Assembly (NCBI GenBank): GCA_034665745.1
Contig: JAXDJJ010000020.1
Coordinates: 1-6,600, forward strand
Origin: JAXDJJ01 sp034665745
GTDB lineage: Bacteria > Actinomycetota > CADDZG01 > WHSQ01
Direction: 5' to 3'
Length of the DNA stretch: 6,600 nt
Positions 5,638 to 6,600 of this stretch are shown here, piece after piece. Under the pieces are notes generated by a model. That model saw nothing but the letters and a program-made list of their open reading frames with translations. It searched no databases and was not told where the DNA came from. The position numbers and the translations under genes are program-made. The first letter of the stretch is position 1; every line of letters starts with the position of its first letter.

Positions 5638-6600
5638 CTAGACGAGAAGTTTGCCGTCCTCCATAAGGACGTCGCCATCAACCGTTATGCGGCCACCCTT
5701 CCGGAGGTCGCACACCATGTCCCAGTGGACCGCAGACTCGTTCACACCGCCAGATTCCGGGTACGCGGCCCCAACTGCAAGGTGAACCGTCCCCCCGATC
5801 TTCTCGTCGAGAAGGATCTCGCCGGTGAAGGACTCGATCCCGTAGTTCGTGCCGATGCCAAGCTCGCCGAGGATGCGGGAACCTGCATCCGTATCGAGGG
5901 TCTTGATCAAGAAATCCTCGTTCTTCCCCGCTTTGGCGTCGACGACCTTGCCCTTCTCGAACTCGAGCTGGATGTCCTCAACCGCAGTGCCGCCATAGAT
6001 GGCCGGGAAACTGAACGAGACGTGTCCCCTCGTCCTGTCCTCGATCGGACCGGTGAAGATCTCACCGTCGGGGAAGTTCTCGATGCCGTCTGCAGGCAGG
6101 AACGTGCGACCCCCGACCTCGAGATACAGATCGGTCCCCTCGCCTTCGATGTGAACTTCGTTGCGGCCCTTCATCCACTCGATCAGGCGAGCGTGACGTT
6201 CCGCCGTCTTCTTCCACTCGGCCACAGGGTCGTCATGGTCGACGAGGCAAGCTCCGTAATAGAAGTCCTCGTAATCCTGGAGGCTCATGCCTGCTTCCTG
6301 AGCATGGGCCTCGGTCGGGAACAGGGTCACGTTCCACCGCAACTCTCCCTCAGCACCTCGCTTGAGGAAGTTGTCCATCAAGGGCTTACGTGCCTTCTGG
6401 ACACGAACCTGCTTGCCGGGATCTGACTTCGAAAGCTGTCGCGTATTCGCGTCGCTGATGATCGAGAACATCACGTCGACGTTCTCGTACAGCCACTTGT
6501 CCGTCTCCCAGACGAAATCGAGTTGGTGGGCCTCCGCGAACCGATAGAACAGCGGCTCGGCCTTGGGTATCGAGGCACGGATCATCGGCTGGGCACCCTT
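5638..6600 (-). CDS. M29-family metallo-aminopeptidase, N-terminus outside the window (partial)
   Basis: A zinc- or cobalt-type exopeptidase of the AmpS/PepS/aminopeptidase T family, which removes N-terminal residues from peptides in the cytoplasm. The frame stays open to the window edge: five codons (KGAQP) precede the first in-frame ATG at 6585. Family members have about 370-410 residues, so of the gene's 5' end roughly 50-90 codons are missing. Counting from that ATG, the signatures are NFPDGEIFTGP (170-180), IQLEFEKGKVVDAKAG (205-220), ILGELGIGTN (238-247), LLDEKIGGTVHLAVG (258-272) and NESAVHWDMV (282-291). The likely metal ligands and catalytic residues E175, E241, E261, H268, H287 and D289 are all present, so the enzyme looks active. 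The stop is ten bases before the DUF2207 start, suggesting cotranscription. Substrate preference cannot be read from the sequence. Confidence 0.94.
   Translation of the reverse strand, partial: KGAQPMIRASIPKAEPLFYRFAEAHQLDFVWETDKWLYENVDVMFSIISDANTRQLSKSDPGKQVRVQKARKPLMDNFLKRGAEGELRWNVTLFPTEAHAQEAGMSLQDYEDFYYGACLVDHDDPVAEWKKTAERHARLIEWMKGRNEVHIEGEGTDLYLEVGGRTFLPADGIENFPDGEIFTGPIEDRTRGHVSFSFPAIYGGTAVEDIQLEFEKGKVVDAKAGKNEDFLIKTLDTDAGSRILGELGIGTNYGIESFTGEILLDEKIGGTVHLAVGAAYPESGGVNESAVHWDMVCDLRKGGRITVDGDVLMEDGKLLV

Noticed and set aside
5628..5681. Longer DUF2207 reading frame starting at the ATG at 5681
   Set aside because: It would overlap the conserved aminopeptidase end by 44 bases and put 18 polar residues before a typical signal peptide. 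The GTG at 5627, ten bases after the upstream stop, gives a normal secretory N-terminus.
5725..6426. Open plus-strand frame of 233 codons
   Set aside because: It lies wholly opposite the M29 aminopeptidase, whose motifs are unmistakable, and its translation shows no recognisable domain. Long antisense frames are expected in GC-rich coding DNA.

Overview
The window looks like a chromosomal housekeeping region of a fairly GC-rich bacterium (about 60% G+C by eye), most likely a member of the Actinomycetota. The order tsaE-tsaB-rimI-tsaD followed by a CIRCE-controlled promoter matches the tsaE-tsaB-rimI-tsaD-groES-groEL arrangement known from actinobacteria such as Mycobacterium. Every protein gene lies on the minus strand, so transcription runs from position 6600 towards 1. 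I see no mobile element, CRISPR array, tRNA or rRNA, and no plus-strand gene.

Reading in the direction of transcription, the first gene is an M29-family metallo-aminopeptidase whose N-terminus is cut off by the window edge (5638-6600). Ten bases later comes a secreted/membrane DUF2207 protein with a polyglycine tail (3744-5627, GTG start). A 42-base gap follows, which holds a plausible promoter placed for a leaderless transcript. Next come a family 4 [4Fe-4S] uracil-DNA glycosylase (3057-3701), tsaE (2460-3047), tsaB (1749-2459), rimI (1192-1749) and tsaD (69-1199). From the glycosylase on, the genes are separated by 9 and 0 bases and then overlap by 1 and 8 bases, so they look like one translationally coupled operon.

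TsaB, TsaD and TsaE form the threonylcarbamoyl-transfer machinery that makes t6A at position 37 of ANN-decoding tRNAs. The fourth protein, TsaC/Sua5, which makes threonylcarbamoyl-AMP, is not in the window. RimI is the N-terminal acetyltransferase that commonly travels with them. The glycosylase adds DNA repair to the operon and ends in QLGLF, which resembles a sliding-clamp-binding peptide.

The most clear-cut non-coding signal is a perfect CIRCE operator (18-44) just downstream of tsaD. It predicts HrcA control of a heat-shock gene, most likely groES-groEL, beginning just outside the window. This is mostly a conserved region. The points worth a second look are the N-terminal extension of TsaD, which is backed by an excellent ribosome binding site, the C-terminal extension of TsaE, the clamp-like tail of the glycosylase, and the internal promoter. 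I found no evidence of a wholly new system.
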